This document shows positions 1 to 6,803 of a stretch of DNA of 29,253 bases, one piece after another; positions within the stretch are counted from its first letter, which is position 1, and each line of letters opens with the position of its first letter. The notes under the pieces were generated by a model. That model did not search any database, was not told the DNA's origin, and was given only the letters and a program-made list of their open reading frames with translations. The stretch is taken from positions 1-29,253 of the IMG/VR virus record IMGVR_UViG_3300037961_002751. The stretch is one strand, 5' to 3'. Position numbers and translations under genes: made by a program. Origin of the DNA: a virus.

Positions 1-334
1 CTAAAGGAATTGCGTCAGCTGGTGGACACGGTAACTCCTGCTCTACCATTGATGGCGAAGAGGTTTGAGGCGCTTCTTCGTTCAGGGACGGAATCGGAGG
101 GCTTGACACACCCTCCGGTTTTGCCTCCTCTGCGGGTTGCATCGTCGGTTTTGGACTTACCGGCGGTGCAATCCCAGGTGTCAAGTCCAAAGCATCATAG
201 ACCGGCAGATCTGCTGTTGGTATGTCCATCCATGTCGTAATCGGCGGCACCTTTGGTAAAACTGGATTCGGTATTGGCCTAGGCTCTGGAATCTCTGTCA
301 AACTAATATCCTTGATAGGTCTAATCTGAGGCAT
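1..334 (-). CDS. Proline-rich phage protein, 5' part only (runs off left edge)
   Basis: Reading the minus strand from an ATG at 334 gives 111 codons with no stop before the window edge, so only the N-terminal part is present. The product begins MPQIRPIKDISLTEIPEPRP and is very rich in proline (about a quarter of residues), with acidic and Ser/Thr spacers and a CPP motif near the edge. No signal peptide or membrane helix is visible. From memory, similar proline-rich proteins beginning with MPQIRPI-like sequences occur in marine cyanophages, where function is unknown; a virion or surface role is only a guess. The start codon shares the CATG at 332-335 with a plus-strand gene pointing the other way, so each gene's upstream signals would lie inside its neighbour. 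No Shine-Dalgarno sequence is seen. Confidence 0.6.
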   Translation of the reverse strand, partial: MPQIRPIKDISLTEIPEPRPIPNPVLPKVPPITTWMDIPTADLPVYDALDLTPGIAPPVSPKPTMQPAEEAKPEGVSSPPIPSLNEEAPQTSSPSMVEQELPCPPADAIPL

Positions 335-650
335 GAAGACAGAACGGTTTCAATCAGGGCAGTTGATCGTGGAACGTATCCGAAACCGTGAAGGTCCGCC
401 TGTAGTGTATATCGCTTTCAATGGCAAAACTGCTCGACCGTTTACCAACAAAAAAGAACTGCTCAAATTTATTCGCTGCCCCAAAAGCATTCCAACAGGT
501 GAAGCCATTCGTGATTGGATCGATAGCTTTGAAAAGCAGCCAGCTGCTCCCGCTCCAACACTAGACAAGGCCAAACTCGCAAAAGAAGGCTTTGGGCCAG
601 AAGCTCATGACGCTGACGACCCAACAGCAACCACCAAAATGGTCACCTGA
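333..650 (+). CDS. Small hypothetical protein, the only plus-strand gene
   Basis: This encodes 105 residues and is the only convincing gene on the plus strand. The N-terminal 70 residues look like a compact mixed alpha/beta domain: strand-like LIVERIR and PPVVYIAFN segments, then a basic helix NKKELLKFIR and an amphipathic GEAIRDWIDSF helix. The C-terminal 35 residues are Ala/Pro/Lys-rich and probably disordered, ending KMVT. I recognise no family with certainty and assign no function. It is divergent from the proline-rich gene on its left (start codons overlap) and convergent with the DUF3310 gene (stops 3 bases apart). The antisense frame (350-574) has a much less protein-like composition. 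The only SD-like string, GAGG, is one base from the ATG and too close to be typical. Confidence 0.6.
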   Translation: MKTERFQSGQLIVERIRNREGPPVVYIAFNGKTARPFTNKKELLKFIRCPKSIPTGEAIRDWIDSFEKQPAAPAPTLDKAKLAKEGFGPEAHDADDPTATTKMVT

Positions 651-653
651 CCA

Positions 654-878
654 CTAAGAGTTCAGCTTGGCGATGGCACGGTTCAAATACCATTGTGCCT
701 TCAACAGATCCTGGCCAGCTTGATCCTTGTGCCAAGCACGCAGCAAATACTTCAAGCATTGCCCAACCAGATAACCAACCACAGGCTCAGGAGCACCTGC
801 CACGACATCCTCAATCACCTCGATCGCTTCGATGCGACCTTTGGTGTAATGGGACGGTGAGTTAATTGGATCAGCCAC
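654..878 (-). CDS. DUF3310 family protein
   Basis: The 74-residue product contains NSPSHYTKGRIEAIEVIE followed by GYLVGQCLKYLLRAWHK. This matches the DUF3310 pattern (SHY..G.iE.I.vie, then a helix with K.YLLR..KG) found in many phages, including as part of T7 gp1.7, a nucleotide kinase. Whether this short version has any enzyme activity is unknown; no P-loop is present. I start it at the GTG at 878, which overlaps the stop of the upstream gene (871-873) by a few bases and gives a sensible N terminus (VADPINSPSHY); the longer upstream extension in this frame is Cys/Arg-rich antisense-like sequence of the preceding gene. It is the last gene of the leftward run before the convergent plus-strand gene. 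Confidence 0.75.
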   Translation of the reverse strand: MADPINSPSHYTKGRIEAIEVIEDVVAGAPEPVVGYLVGQCLKYLLRAWHKDQAGQDLLKAQWYLNRAIAKLNS

Positions 879-1125
879 CAGGCAACGTAATCGATGGGAT
901 TGCAGGACCAGTTTCAACCGGCAACTCTGGCATCGCATCCTGTACAGCAGGGGGCAACGCTCCAGCAATGGCTTCACTAATTTTGCTTTGGATCTCAGTC
1001 TGCACTTGATCCATGAACCGTGTCGTCAGTTGCGGAATCTTTGTGTAGGCAACAACAGCGATGGCCGTCAACGCTCCAGACATCAGGAACGCTGTCACAG
1101 CCATGGCATTGACCAGTTTTTGCAT
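871..1125 (-). CDS. Small single-helix membrane or secreted protein
   Basis: The 84-residue protein starts MQKLVNAMAVTAFLMSGALT and has one hydrophobic segment (about residues 7-27), then a soluble region with an amphipathic helix (FMDQVQTEIQSKISEAIAGAL). A Pro-rich tail (MPELPVETGPAIPSITLPGG) follows. It could be a signal-anchor protein or have a cleaved signal. Similar small proteins starting MQKLVN recur, from memory, in T4-like and other cyanophages with no known function. A holin or spanin role is possible for a one-helix late phage protein but nothing here demands it. The ATG follows almost directly after a terminator U-run, with no ordinary Shine-Dalgarno sequence, and the 3' end overlaps the GTG start of the DUF3310 gene. 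Confidence 0.7.
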   Translation of the reverse strand: MQKLVNAMAVTAFLMSGALTAIAVVAYTKIPQLTTRFMDQVQTEIQSKISEAIAGALPPAVQDAMPELPVETGPAIPSITLPGG

Positions 1126-1128
1126 AAT

Positions 1129-1158
1129 AAAAAACCCCCTGTGTGAGGTCAGGGGGTC
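1129..1158 (-). terminator. Rho-independent terminator after the outer-membrane barrel gene
   Basis: On the minus strand a 7-bp stem ACCCCCT/AGGGGGT (1157-1151 with 1140-1134) with a 10-base loop is followed by a run of T's ending at 1129. It lies 20-50 bases after the stop of the barrel gene. The next ATG (1125) begins 3 bases after the U-run. Confidence 0.85.
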
Positions 1159-1180
1159 AGCTCTGCAAATTCAGACTAGC

Positions 1181-1537
1181 TCAGAAAGCGTACTTGACGC
1201 CAATCTTGGTTCCGAAGATAGGGTCGATGTCATCTGTGATGAACGACACCTCTCCATAAAGGCCAAAGTCAGTGACTTGAACGCTACCGCCGATCTTGCC
1301 GCTGATTTCCATTTCGGCTTCTTCACCGTCAGGAGCTACAACAGCAGGACCAGCTTGGACGTAATAGCCGTAAACGTCGCTTGAACCTTCAAATCCAACG
1401 TGAATGTCTGTGGTGCTGCCGAGGAACCCATCGTCACCTTGGTATCCAGCGTTATTCTCGACGTTCACATAGGGGCCAGCCAAGGCAGCTGAACCAACGA
1501 GAACACCAGAAACAGCTAGAGCGAGTGCTTTGATCAT
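1181..1537 (-). CDS. Small outer-membrane beta-barrel-like protein with signal peptide
   Basis: The 118-residue protein starts MIKALALAVSGVLVGSAALA, a textbook Sec signal peptide with a likely cut after ALA-20. The mature part of about 98 residues consists of short alternating strands with aromatic girdle residues (PYVNVENNAGY, TDIHVGFEG, YGYYVQAGPAVV, KIGGSVQV, FGLYGEVSFI) and ends GTKIGVKYAF. The terminal Phe is the usual C-terminal signal for BAM-assembled outer-membrane proteins. The size suits a small barrel or half-barrel. Proteins of this type are known, from memory, in marine cyanophages; the role is unknown. Altering the host envelope, blocking other phages or helping release are all conceivable. 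A strong terminator follows, suggesting a discrete or highly expressed unit. No SD is seen before the ATG. Confidence 0.8.
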   Translation of the reverse strand: MIKALALAVSGVLVGSAALAGPYVNVENNAGYQGDDGFLGSTTDIHVGFEGSSDVYGYYVQAGPAVVAPDGEEAEMEISGKIGGSVQVTDFGLYGEVSFITDDIDPIFGTKIGVKYAF

Positions 1538-1548
1538 GGGAGGAAAGT

Positions 1549-1669
1549 CTACTTGCCTTGGCCACGGTAAGGCTTTTTGCCTTTTTTGGGGCGTGAATTC
1601 TTGCCAGATCCTTGAGTGGTTCGTTTGGGTTTGCTAACAACAAAGCCCGCCGCTGAGTGACTTAGCCAT
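1549..1669 (-). pseudogene. Small basic protein gene apparently broken by a 1-base insertion
   Basis: From the ATG at 1669, coupled as TAATG to the upstream stop, the frame reads MAKSLSGGLCC and then hits TAG. If one base of the GGCGGGC run is skipped, the frame continues as GFVVSKPKRTTQGSGK and ends KKPYRGQGK before TAG at 1549-1551. This gives a 39-residue Lys/Arg/Gly-rich protein. The whole stretch is 121 bases, exactly one more than 40 codons. Tiny proteins beginning MAKSLSGG and ending YRGQGK are, from memory, recurrent in marine cyanophages. The sequence therefore looks like a real gene with a +1 base: a natural frameshift, a sequencing error, or less likely a programmed shift. The downstream frame has no in-frame ATG, GTG or TTG of its own. 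Confidence 0.6.
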
Positions 1670-1851
1670 TAGACCTCTGCCCCTAGCAAAACACCGGCAT
1701 ATTTCTGGTGAAGTCCAGTAAACACGCCGTGTTCTGGGTGGTCAGTGGACTTGCGGCCATCTAGATCATAAAGAAAATTTAGCCACGCCACACGACTTCG
1801 CATGACGTGTACGTCTTCTGCTTTGGGCAGCTTTGGCATCAGTGGATTCAT
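1669..1851 (-). CDS. Small hypothetical protein
   Basis: The 60-residue protein starts MNPLMPKLPKAEDVHVMRSR and contains VAWLNFLYDLDGRKSTDHPEHG and GLHQKYAGVLLGAE, consistent with two or three helices. I do not recognise a family. The ATG at 1851 is preferred over a TTG six bases upstream, because it makes the ATGA overlap with the stop of the upstream gene that is typical in this operon. Its own stop overlaps the next ATG as TAATG. Translational coupling on both sides supports it as a real gene. Confidence 0.65.
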   Translation of the reverse strand: MNPLMPKLPKAEDVHVMRSRVAWLNFLYDLDGRKSTDHPEHGVFTGLHQKYAGVLLGAEV

Positions 1852-2177
1852 TCCCAAGGCTTGCCATGCGCTTTGGTTGGTGCTCGCTTCTCATCGATGC
1901 GTGCTTGGAGCGCATTCTGAATTTCAGTGACCTTTTCGTCACCGCCAAGAGCCTGCTTCGTCCACTGCAGGCAAAGTTCTTCGGTCAAATCGTCGTAAGC
2001 GACAACGGTGTAGCCCTCTTCTGGCGGAGCTTCAAGACCAACGGAACCGTAAGCGCCTTCAGAATAGGTGCCGTCTGTTGCGCTGATGTTGTAATGAACG
2101 CTGAAAATAATTCCTGAACTTGTGTGTCGTTCCAGAGTGTTGATCGACCAAGTGAACGTGGTGACGGGATCAGACAT
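1848..2177 (-). CDS. Conserved phage hypothetical protein
   Basis: The 109-residue protein starts MSDPVTTFTWSINTLERHTS and continues through strand-rich sequence (IIFSVHYNISATDGTYSEGAYGSVGLE). It ends with a helix around LQWTKQALGGDEKVTEIQNALQARIDEKR. Proteins opening with a TWSI..LER.T..G motif are common beside fibre genes of marine phages, as I recall under a DUF7936-type label; the function is unknown. The C-terminal region resembles the end of small proteins associated with fibres, so a virion or fibre-accessory role is possible but unproven. It follows the large fibre gene by about 30 bases without a visible SD. Confidence 0.65.
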   Translation of the reverse strand: MSDPVTTFTWSINTLERHTSSGIIFSVHYNISATDGTYSEGAYGSVGLEAPPEEGYTVVAYDDLTEELCLQWTKQALGGDEKVTEIQNALQARIDEKRAPTKAHGKPWE

Positions 2178-2208
2178 GAGTTAAATGCTTTCGGGGTGAG
2201 TTTAGCCG

Positions 2209-5200
2209 CTAGGACTCTAATGCGGCAATACGGGTTTCTAGACTTTCGATACGTTCCATTGCTTCTTGAAGTGCTTTGACAGCTTTCATGTAAAGCACGG
2301 AGTAGTTAACCGATTTGGTTTTGGTGCCAAGGTCGTTACCCTCTCCGTCAGTGTCAGGCGACTCAGAAACAAGACCAGGTGATACGGTTTCAACTTCTTG
2401 AGCAATTACACCAATTTGAGTGTGTGTGTCGAAACCCGTGCTTTCCTTGAAATTATAATTGCGAACTTGCAAAGACTTAATATCTGACCACTGAGAACTG
2501 GCATCAACGATGTTTTCCTTTAATTTAACGTCTGAAAGACTGCCATAAGAGTTGTTGGTGTTTTCAACATCTCCGTCCTGTCTAACAACAAAACAAACAG
2601 TGCCATTAGTGTTGTCAGTAGCGCCTTTTAAGTAAGCAATAGCAGCATTACTTGTAGACGTAGCACCGTTTCTTATTCCTATAAAGCCACTGCTAGTAAA
2701 GGTGTCAATTTGTCCAACGCCTGAGATTTTTATCCGCTCAGTTTCCGTTCCACCGTTAGACGTGCGGAATACAAGCGAGACATCATCACTTGCAGAAGAT
2801 CCAGCAGTTATCTGTGCTTGTTTGTCACCACTAAGATTTAGGGAACCAAGCGCTGCGTATGCTCCAGAAGTCCCGGATTCATTATCAAATGCTGTAAAAG
2901 CAAAAGCACCGACGTTGTAATTGACAATAGCTCCATCAGCATAAATACGACTTGAAACTGTCCCATCTTCTACAATGGCTACAGCAACATCAGTTGCATT
3001 CGTCCTACGAATTGTCAGCGACCCATTCGCATCAAAATTTGCGTGATCGTTGTCAGCCGTTGATGTGCCGCCAAATAAAACGTGTCCATCATTTAAAATG
3101 CGCATCCGCTCTCCCCAACCACCAGAGTAGGTTTCAAAAGCAATACTTCCACTAGCAGTTCTTGAACCAATGACTCCTGTATTTTGATCAGTTCTTGCGC
3201 CAAACCACAAGCCAGCTGCATTTCCGGATGTCGCTTCATATCCGGTCATGAACAGTCGCGTGTTGCTTGTGCCTGCTCCGGCGCCAGTTGCCAAAACACT
3301 TAATTTTCCATCACCAGCGCTAGCATTATCGATCCCGATGCCAACAGTGCCCGAGCTGTCGATACTCATACGCGGAGTCGGACTTGGCTCACCATCCGCA
3401 GTAGTGGAAAACACTATGCGGCCTGGGCAATCGTTTGATCCTGGAGTTCCATCAACAAATGCAGCAATTGATGCGTGTTGATGATTGGAATCAGTTCCGT
3501 CGTAACCGTAAAAAGCAATTGAGCCAAGTTGATCATCATCGTTAACGATAACTGGAGAGGCCGCTGTTCCTCTGGTGGATCTGAAGTTAATTTGAGGACC
3601 GTAAATATCAGCGACTGATCGGCTTAGTGAAAGTGCGTAGCCAGACGAGGAATCTGTTGATACCTCCAATTGTGCCTGACTATTGCCAATCGTCTGCGAA
3701 CTGGTCGTACCAACTAATACGTTGCCTGAGCTTTTAACAGTTAAATGCTCTGTGTTGTCAGTAAAAACTGCGAAGTCATTGATGCTTGCATCGCCTTGGG
3801 CAATACGTGGACCCCACCCAGTAAGTGCAGGAAATTGTAAATATGCGGCAGATGTATTCGTGCCAACATTGACATTACCCTGAAGATTGCTATTTCCAGC
3901 AAACGTGACAGTTCCATCGGCGCCGATTACGCTGGTCGCTGTGGTACTACCTGTGGGGTAACCAGCGAAAACAGCGGCAGTAGCACTGTTTCTGCATACG
4001 GAAAGAAGACCACTGTCCTCAATCCTTACACCAGGCTCACCAGCCTTAGCGTCACCAACAAACCTGGCTGAGCCATCGGCGGCAATAAAGACGTTAGTGT
4101 TACCGGCATTGTCTAGCGCTCTGAATGCATTTTGAGCACCTCCGTCAATAGAGATGGATACAAATCCACTATTTGAAGTAGACTGAATGAGCGATTGACC
4201 GTATATTTGACCAGCAAAGCGACCTTGACCATTACCAGCATCAAGAAGGATATTTCCATTACCAGATAGGTCACCACCCATCTTCATGGAACCGTTAGCA
4301 AGAATATAAGCTTTGTCAGAGCCATTGAAGTTTGCAGCAAATACAACCGCACTACTAGAACTAGAGTTTCTTGATCTAACTGTGCCCAAGAATTGAGCTG
4401 ATCCATCAGTAGAATCTAACGTAATCCTGTAAATGCCACTTTCAAGATTACCCATTTTAAGAGTGCTATCAGTGTTATAAAGTCCCGCATAACTATTTGT
4501 GCCATTGGCTACCAATAGTCCATACGTGGAGGTAATATTAGTCAAACCACCAGCAAACGAGGCTGAGCCGTCGGTGCCGATAGTTACCGTAGGACTACTT
4601 CCTGCTGTAGTAGGACGAACGCTGATTGCAGAAGTAGAACTATTACGGTCACCCTGAAGTTCAATAATTCCTGAAATAATTCCACCATCTGCAGTGATTT
4701 CAGTTAAGTCGCCAGCAAACGAGGCTGAGCCACTTGAATTAATAGTAACTTTTTTGTTTGCTGGCAATATTCCTGCACCTAGATAACCTTCAAAAATTGG
4801 ATTATCAGCTCCTCTTAAGACTTGAATAACACCGCTGCTGGTATTCACGATATTGCCACTAGCAAACGTAGCTGATCCAGCAGCTGTAATAAACGCTGAC
4901 CACGTATTATTGGCAGCATTTCTTGTAGCAAAGGAGTAATTAGAATCTGAAGGCGGATAAACTGTATAGCCTTCATTTGAACGGACAGTGTTGTCAAACT
5001 CGGCAGCTCCAGCGGCTGTAATAAAAGCCTTTTCTACTTTTGTTCCACCTACATCAGATTGTACTTTAAAAAGTTTAGAACTAACGTTGTCTGATGCTGC
5101 GTATAAATCAATTATGCCGTCGTTAATAGTGACACCACTGTTTTGCGCTAGCTGAACATATGATCCTGAAGTTGGGCCAAACGTGGCAGTTCCAGCAGCT

Positions 5201-6756
5201 GTAATTACTGTCGTGTAGTTGCTCGTAGACGTACCAGCGCGAAAAACATGATTTGCTGCTCCATCAGACCTAGTTGCTTGGAATGCTCCACTTGCTCCAC
5301 TAAGAGTTAATTGACCGTTTGCGGTAATAACTGAGGTGTAATTACTGGTAGACGTTCCACCACGGAAAACATGGTTTGCTGCACCATCACTCCGACTTGC
5401 TTGGAAAGCGCCACTTGTACTATCAGCCTTTACTTGCCCATTAAACTCCGCATTTCCGGTGCTGGTGATTTTTAGCCGCTCGCCGCCGTTTACGTTGAAG
5501 ACCAAATAATTGTCATCTGTGTCATACAAGATTGCACCTTTCTGCACCCCAGCGCTATTTTTAAATAAAATAGCATCATTGCCATCAGTAGATCCTGCCT
5601 CCAAAGTCAAATAGCAATCCGCAGAGCCTTTTACATGCAGCTTTGATGAGGGTGACGTATTAATGCCAACATTGCCCGAGCTGTCGATTTTGATCCTCTC
5701 TTCATCGGCTGTGGCGTCATATACATTTAAAAAGCTATTACCTACACCAACTTCAAAAACTCTCGCACCCGTCCCTGTTTTTTCTAAAACCAGCCGAGAA
5801 ATAGTGCCATCACTGATTTTTAAGTTTTTTCCGTTTGCAGGAAAAGAAGAAGTGCTTACACCAACATTGCCGCTAAACTCCGCATTTCCGGTGCTGGTAA
5901 TTGACAACCTGTTTTGACTATTTGTATTGTCAAAGAAGTTTAATGTCCCGCCTGATGTGTGGTAAATACTAAATTTATTTGTACCACTTGTAGCGAATCT
6001 CAGGGCTGCATCACCGTTGCTATCAATTTTAATTGCAGAAGCTGTTCCATTTACATGCAGAATTTCTCCTGGCTCCTCCGTCCCAACACCCACCTTCCCG
6101 TCAGGGTCAATTCTCATTTTCGTGGTTTCACTACCACTATTTGAGGTCTTAAAGTTTAGGGCTACGCTGTCACTTGCTGAAGACCCTGCTGTTAAATTTG
6201 CATTCAGCCCCAAGGCATCAGCATTGGTCCTAATCTCTGCATACGCCGTGCTGCTAACAGACGTCTGCACACTGATCATATTATTAAATGTCCACGCATT
6301 GGTGCTATCAATCCATTTAATCGTCTTATCAGTTGCACCTTTCAGCGTAATGCCACCGCCATCAGCAGTTACATCCGTAGGAGTGCTAACAACACCCAAC
6401 TCAATGTTTTTATCTTCAATCAATACGGTTTGACCCGTAATAAAAGTTGTCGCTCCTTGTACTGTCAGATCATTCGGAATCGTTACATTACCAGTCGCAT
6501 CAACTAGAATTCGTGCCGCTCCATTCGTCACCAGCGCAATCGCATCCGTTCCAGAGCGATACAGCCCACTGTTCAGGTCTGATTGGAACGCTATCCCTGG
6601 TGCGCTTAATGTCCCGTCTGGTACGGATCGATGCAGATCCGAGATGGCAAGCTTTTTCGTCGCGTCAGCACTAACGTCAACAATCGGCAGAACGTCAGTA
6701 GCCGCCGAATCTGCTGCCGTTAAAGACGTGAGTGCGGTGACTTTGACGTTTGCCAT
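2209..6756 (-). CDS. Large tail fibre with C-terminal S74 self-cleaving chaperone
   Basis: This 1515-residue structural protein has three parts. An N-terminal attachment region (about 1-110) is shared in pattern with the neighbouring fibre gene (PDGT..AP.IAF....G..R). A very long shaft consists of short beta repeats marked by recurring blocks such as ITAAGTATF, INSSGSASFAG and IGADGTVTFAG. The C terminus is an intramolecular chaperone of the peptidase S74 type: LSDVKLKENI, IGVIAQEVE, VNYSVLYMKAVKALQEAMERIESLE. In S74 domains the SD..(K/R).K..I motif carries a Ser-Lys dyad; here these are Ser1408 and Lys1413, so release of about 108 residues after trimerisation is expected. The final helix is a coiled coil. 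An SD-like GAGGG sits 7-8 bases before the ATG. It is likely the receptor-binding side or tip fibre. Confidence 0.9.
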   Translation of the reverse strand: MANVKVTALTSLTAADSAATDVLPIVDVSADATKKLAISDLHRSVPDGTLSAPGIAFQSDLNSGLYRSGTDAIALVTNGAARILVDATGNVTIPNDLTVQGATTFITGQTVLIEDKNIELGVVSTPTDVTADGGGITLKGATDKTIKWIDSTNAWTFNNMISVQTSVSSTAYAEIRTNADALGLNANLTAGSSASDSVALNFKTSNSGSETTKMRIDPDGKVGVGTEEPGEILHVNGTASAIKIDSNGDAALRFATSGTNKFSIYHTSGGTLNFFDNTNSQNRLSITSTGNAEFSGNVGVSTSSFPANGKNLKISDGTISRLVLEKTGTGARVFEVGVGNSFLNVYDATADEERIKIDSSGNVGINTSPSSKLHVKGSADCYLTLEAGSTDGNDAILFKNSAGVQKGAILYDTDDNYLVFNVNGGERLKITSTGNAEFNGQVKADSTSGAFQASRSDGAANHVFRGGTSTSNYTSVITANGQLTLSGASGAFQATRSDGAANHVFRAGTSTSNYTTVITAAGTATFGPTSGSYVQLAQNSGVTINDGIIDLYAASDNVSSKLFKVQSDVGGTKVEKAFITAAGAAEFDNTVRSNEGYTVYPPSDSNYSFATRNAANNTWSAFITAAGSATFASGNIVNTSSGVIQVLRGADNPIFEGYLGAGILPANKKVTINSSGSASFAGDLTEITADGGIISGIIELQGDRNSSTSAISVRPTTAGSSPTVTIGTDGSASFAGGLTNITSTYGLLVANGTNSYAGLYNTDSTLKMGNLESGIYRITLDSTDGSAQFLGTVRSRNSSSSSAVVFAANFNGSDKAYILANGSMKMGGDLSGNGNILLDAGNGQGRFAGQIYGQSLIQSTSNSGFVSISIDGGAQNAFRALDNAGNTNVFIAADGSARFVGDAKAGEPGVRIEDSGLLSVCRNSATAAVFAGYPTGSTTATSVIGADGTVTFAGNSNLQGNVNVGTNTSAAYLQFPALTGWGPRIAQGDASINDFAVFTDNTEHLTVKSSGNVLVGTTSSQTIGNSQAQLEVSTDSSSGYALSLSRSVADIYGPQINFRSTRGTAASPVIVNDDDQLGSIAFYGYDGTDSNHQHASIAAFVDGTPGSNDCPGRIVFSTTADGEPSPTPRMSIDSSGTVGIGIDNASAGDGKLSVLATGAGAGTSNTRLFMTGYEATSGNAAGLWFGARTDQNTGVIGSRTASGSIAFETYSGGWGERMRILNDGHVLFGGTSTADNDHANFDANGSLTIRRTNATDVAVAIVEDGTVSSRIYADGAIVNYNVGAFAFTAFDNESGTSGAYAALGSLNLSGDKQAQITAGSSASDDVSLVFRTSNGGTETERIKISGVGQIDTFTSSGFIGIRNGATSTSNAAIAYLKGATDNTNGTVCFVVRQDGDVENTNNSYGSLSDVKLKENIVDASSQWSDIKSLQVRNYNFKESTGFDTHTQIGVIAQEVETVSPGLVSESPDTDGEGNDLGTKTKSVNYSVLYMKAVKALQEAMERIESLETRIAALES
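5218..5420 (-). repeat. 41-residue tandem repeat inside the fibre gene
   Basis: Two copies of about 80 bp, 123 bp apart, encode SGAFQASRSDGAANHVFRGG and then SGAFQATRSDGAANHVFRAG, each followed by TSTSNYT.VITA. The copies are in frame with each other and differ mostly at third codon positions, so this is an older intragenic duplication kept under protein-level selection. Confidence 0.75.
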
Positions 6757-6803
6757 TGTAAAACCCTCAATATGGCAAGTCTACAAGCTTTGCAACCTAA
6801 CGC

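Noticed and set aside
10-240. Plus-strand open frame of 76 codons at the left edge
   Set aside because: It is antisense to the proline-rich frame open from 334 to the edge, which has a more coherent composition and family resemblance.
640-653. TGGTCA-CC-TGACCA inverted repeat between convergent genes, considered as a bidirectional terminator
   Set aside because: The loop would be only two bases and no T-run follows on either strand.
1452-1643. Minus-strand frame of 63 codons between the small genes
   Set aside because: It starts at a TTG, ends inside the barrel gene's signal peptide region and is Cys/Trp/Arg-rich; it is a third-frame shadow of the broken MAKSLSGG gene.
5218-5420. Fibre repeat considered as a diversity-generating retroelement target
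   Set aside because: No template repeat with A-to-N differences and no reverse transcriptase gene was seen; changes between copies are mostly at third codon positions.
6017-6433. 138-codon plus-strand frame antisense to the fibre
   Set aside because: It consists of hydrophobic Leu/Ser/Val strings expected from the antisense of Ser/Thr/Asn-rich fibre codons.
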